The position numbers and the translations under genes were made by a program. This document shows, one piece after another, positions 62,038 through 64,000 of a DNA stretch of 64,000 bases. A model generated the notes under the pieces. It was not told the origin of the DNA. It searched no databases and worked only from the letters and a program-made list of their open reading frames with translations. The stretch is from Torreya grandis. Lineage: Eukaryota; Streptophyta; Pinopsida; Cupressales; Taxaceae. The first letter of the stretch is position 1. Every line of letters begins with the position of its first letter. The stretch covers positions 558,001 through 622,000 of the forward strand of contig JARHVA010004806.1 of assembly GCA_037957365.1 (NCBI GenBank), written 5' to 3'.

Positions 62038-63508
62038 ATGAGATTAATTCTCAAATTCAAATTCAAATATAAATGATGCTACTTGTTCATGATAGGTGAC
62101 CATTCCCATGTTTGATATAAGACCTATGTGTGGCCATCTCCTTGATATTGTAATTGGTTGGAAATTTACATATACAAAATATTAAAAAATACAAAAAATT
62201 AAAATATTCAAAAAATAAAAAAATAGGACCTAAGCATGACATGTTTTATAGTTTACATTATTCATTTCTATTATTTATCACAAGTTTGGTAGCTTACATA
62301 TCCTTTTCCATATGCATGTACATGTCATGGTGTATATGAGTGAGATGTAGGACACAAATGTTTTACCAGATACATGGATTCATAGATGCAAGAAATCCAT
62401 ATACCTAGTGTCCATGCCTAGAGGCATCTTATTTAATAGGTCCCCATGTTACAGGTTATATTTTTCTATGGCATTTTATATCTATCATGATTGAGATACA
62501 TGTTTTACTCACATATGCCTTAAAATTTCTTATATTATTTATAGCATTACATTTCATGGATATGTTATTTTGATATGCTATGACATTGACATTGATTGAT
62601 AGTGTAAATTATTTTGACTTGTTAGATGATTCATTATTGCTATTTCATTTCCTATAGGATAATCATTGACTATGATTTTTATTTGGCTCTTACCTTAATT
62701 TATGACATAAATCCCACTTTAGCTAAAGTATATGTGCCTAGCATGACTATAAGCCATTAGTATGCCACTCATGTATTATTTGTAAACATGAGAAAAAATT
62801 CTTAAGGTAGCTTAATTTTTAAGTTTCTTATTTAAATTGCAAGTTTAGTTTTATGATGATATCTCCTAATATGATTATTCATTCTAGTTCGTTGGAAGTT
62901 AGATAAAATGTTATACCTTACCAACCACTACTTAAATATAATGTATAAGATGTGTTTTCTAATGTATTATAATAGCATAAAAAGTGCTATATGACATGAA
63001 ATAAATAGACTAGACATATTATAAAAAAAGATAATTAAATGTTTAAGTAGTGGGGGTAAGGATCCAATCATGTGTTTTACTATTTTATCCAAGTCCACAA
63101 TCAAGTTCCTACAAAAAAAACTTATGCAAATTACATTTAATATACAAGGTTTATAATTTTTGTAATTCCCTTAGCACATAGATGAATTCTAGACATTGCT
63201 TTGATTTTTTTTATATAGACACTAGATATATAGATGAACCTACTTTAATTTGTCATGATTTTTTTTCCTTCTAGACTTAGGATACCAAATAGACTATTTA
63301 TTTCCACAATATTCTATGACCATGAATGATGATAGAATAAAACATGCTTTGGGTATGTGTTTAATTGTGAATGATATCCATATGCATCCTAATAGCATAT
63401 AATATGTTATTTCTATCACCTCCATTTATAAAATAGATGATACAGGTGGATGCACAAAGTTGAGGGAAAAAAAAGGGGACATTCATTAAATTTTTGTCCA
63501 AGAATTAT
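62038..63508. other. AT-rich noncoding DNA
   Basis: No coding homology and no long repeat found. The 61-codon plus frame at 62,154-62,339 starts in an A-rich low-complexity run and has no family features. Confidence 0.5.
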
Positions 63509-63770
63509 AAAGGGTGTGTGCCCTTTTAAAAAGGGCACATGCCATTTGGAAAAAACCAATCAAAAATTTAAATAGGCATGGTATTCCAAGTCTAAAAGGC
63601 ACACACCCTTTAGTAAAGGGTGCACACTCTTTATAAAAGGGTGCATTCCATTTTTCAAAGGGTGTACACCCTTTTTAGTACAAAAGGATTACACCCTATT
63701 TAGTACAAAAGGATTACACCCTTTGTAGTACAAAGGGAGAACACACTTTTATAAAGGGCGTACACCCTTT
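63509..63770. repeat. Array of ten 18-bp palindrome-like units
   Basis: Units close to AAAGGGTGTACACCCTTT start at 63,509, 63,530, 63,595, 63,615, 63,636, 63,657, 63,682, 63,707, 63,732 and 63,753. The unit at 63,657 is a perfect palindrome and the one at 63,753 has one mismatch. Spacing is about 21 or 25 bases apart from one gap; the 25-base steps use TAGTAC(A) spacers. No ORF is involved. Confidence 0.92.
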
Positions 63771-64000
63771 GGTTTTATTTGTATTTTTTTTTGTGATGTT
63801 TATATATAGTAAAACAAACATTTATGTATTATAAATTTTATATTCTCATAATTTAAATTTATTTTATTAAATGTAAAAAATTAGGACCACTTTGGGTCTT
63901 CTACAATCAATTTTAGTACTGTAGGAGTTACTATTTGGAAGATAGTTTTTAAAAATTCAATCTAGTTAGTATTTAGTCATTTTTAGAATTTTATAATTGA
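63771..64000. other. AT-rich noncoding DNA at window end
   Basis: T-rich and A-rich runs; nothing recognised. Confidence 0.5.

Noticed and set aside
63509..63770. CRISPR-like array
   Set aside because: Repeats are palindromes with spacers of only a few bases, mostly repeated themselves (TAGTAC), in a plant genome without cas genes. Not a CRISPR array.
1..64000. tRNA, rRNA or intact host genes
   Set aside because: No cloverleaf-like A and B box pairs, rRNA stretches or spliced gene structures were recognised by reading. A dedicated scan could still find a decayed tRNA.

Overview
The window reads as repeat-derived nuclear DNA from a large-genome seed plant; a gymnosperm is my guess, not something the sequence proves. 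I see no intact host gene, rRNA or tRNA. Almost everything recognisable is a decayed retroelement: Ty3/gypsy elements with RNase H-rich pol genes (Tat/Ogre-like), one plant L1-type LINE with a C-terminal RNase H, and tandem repeats. The DNA is AT-rich and poor in CG. Old coding frames are broken mainly by TAG codons at Gln and Trp positions, as expected from deamination of methylated cytosine.

Layout. 1-5.3 kb: AT-rich DNA with two decayed duplications, a long broken plus-strand ORF that I cannot name, and a possible LTR. 5.3-11.4 kb: a truncated minus-strand gypsy element (call it G1). 11.6-12.4 kb: two minisatellites and a (TA)n tract. 13.1-14.9 kb: the protease part of an old minus-strand gypsy element (G2), cut in two by a later insertion and resuming at 41.6 kb. 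14,944-41,604: a large minus-strand gypsy element (G3) with both LTRs, primer-binding site (PBS), polypurine tract and a perfect 5-bp target-site duplication (ATGAG). Its 3' LTR was later hit by a younger minus-strand gypsy element (G4, 15,439 to about 26,502), whose gag-pol keeps one reading frame of 1,959 codons apart from about 27 stop codons.

Right of G3: the other half of G2 with an LTR-like promoter region (41.6-43.6 kb), a roughly 120-bp satellite array of about 22 units (43.7-46.4 kb), unassigned AT-rich DNA, a broken minus-strand ORF (49.6-50.0 kb), the LINE (50.2-55.2 kb, minus), then plus-strand gypsy debris (gag at 55.8-57.1 kb, protease at 60.8-61.4 kb) with two copies of an LTR R-U5-like block (58.7-59.3 and 61.4-62.0 kb). 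A regular array of ten 18-bp palindrome-like units lies at 63.5-63.8 kb.

Relative ages follow from nesting: G2 is older than G3, which is older than G4. LTR pairs agree by eye: G4 LTRs are roughly 90-95% identical in sampled blocks, G3 LTRs nearer 80-85%. The most notable points are an extra RNase H domain placed between protease and reverse transcriptase in G1 and G4 (G3 has it after RT), a recurring CTACAT...ATGTAG block in six places, and the palindrome array. All percentages and counts are by eye.
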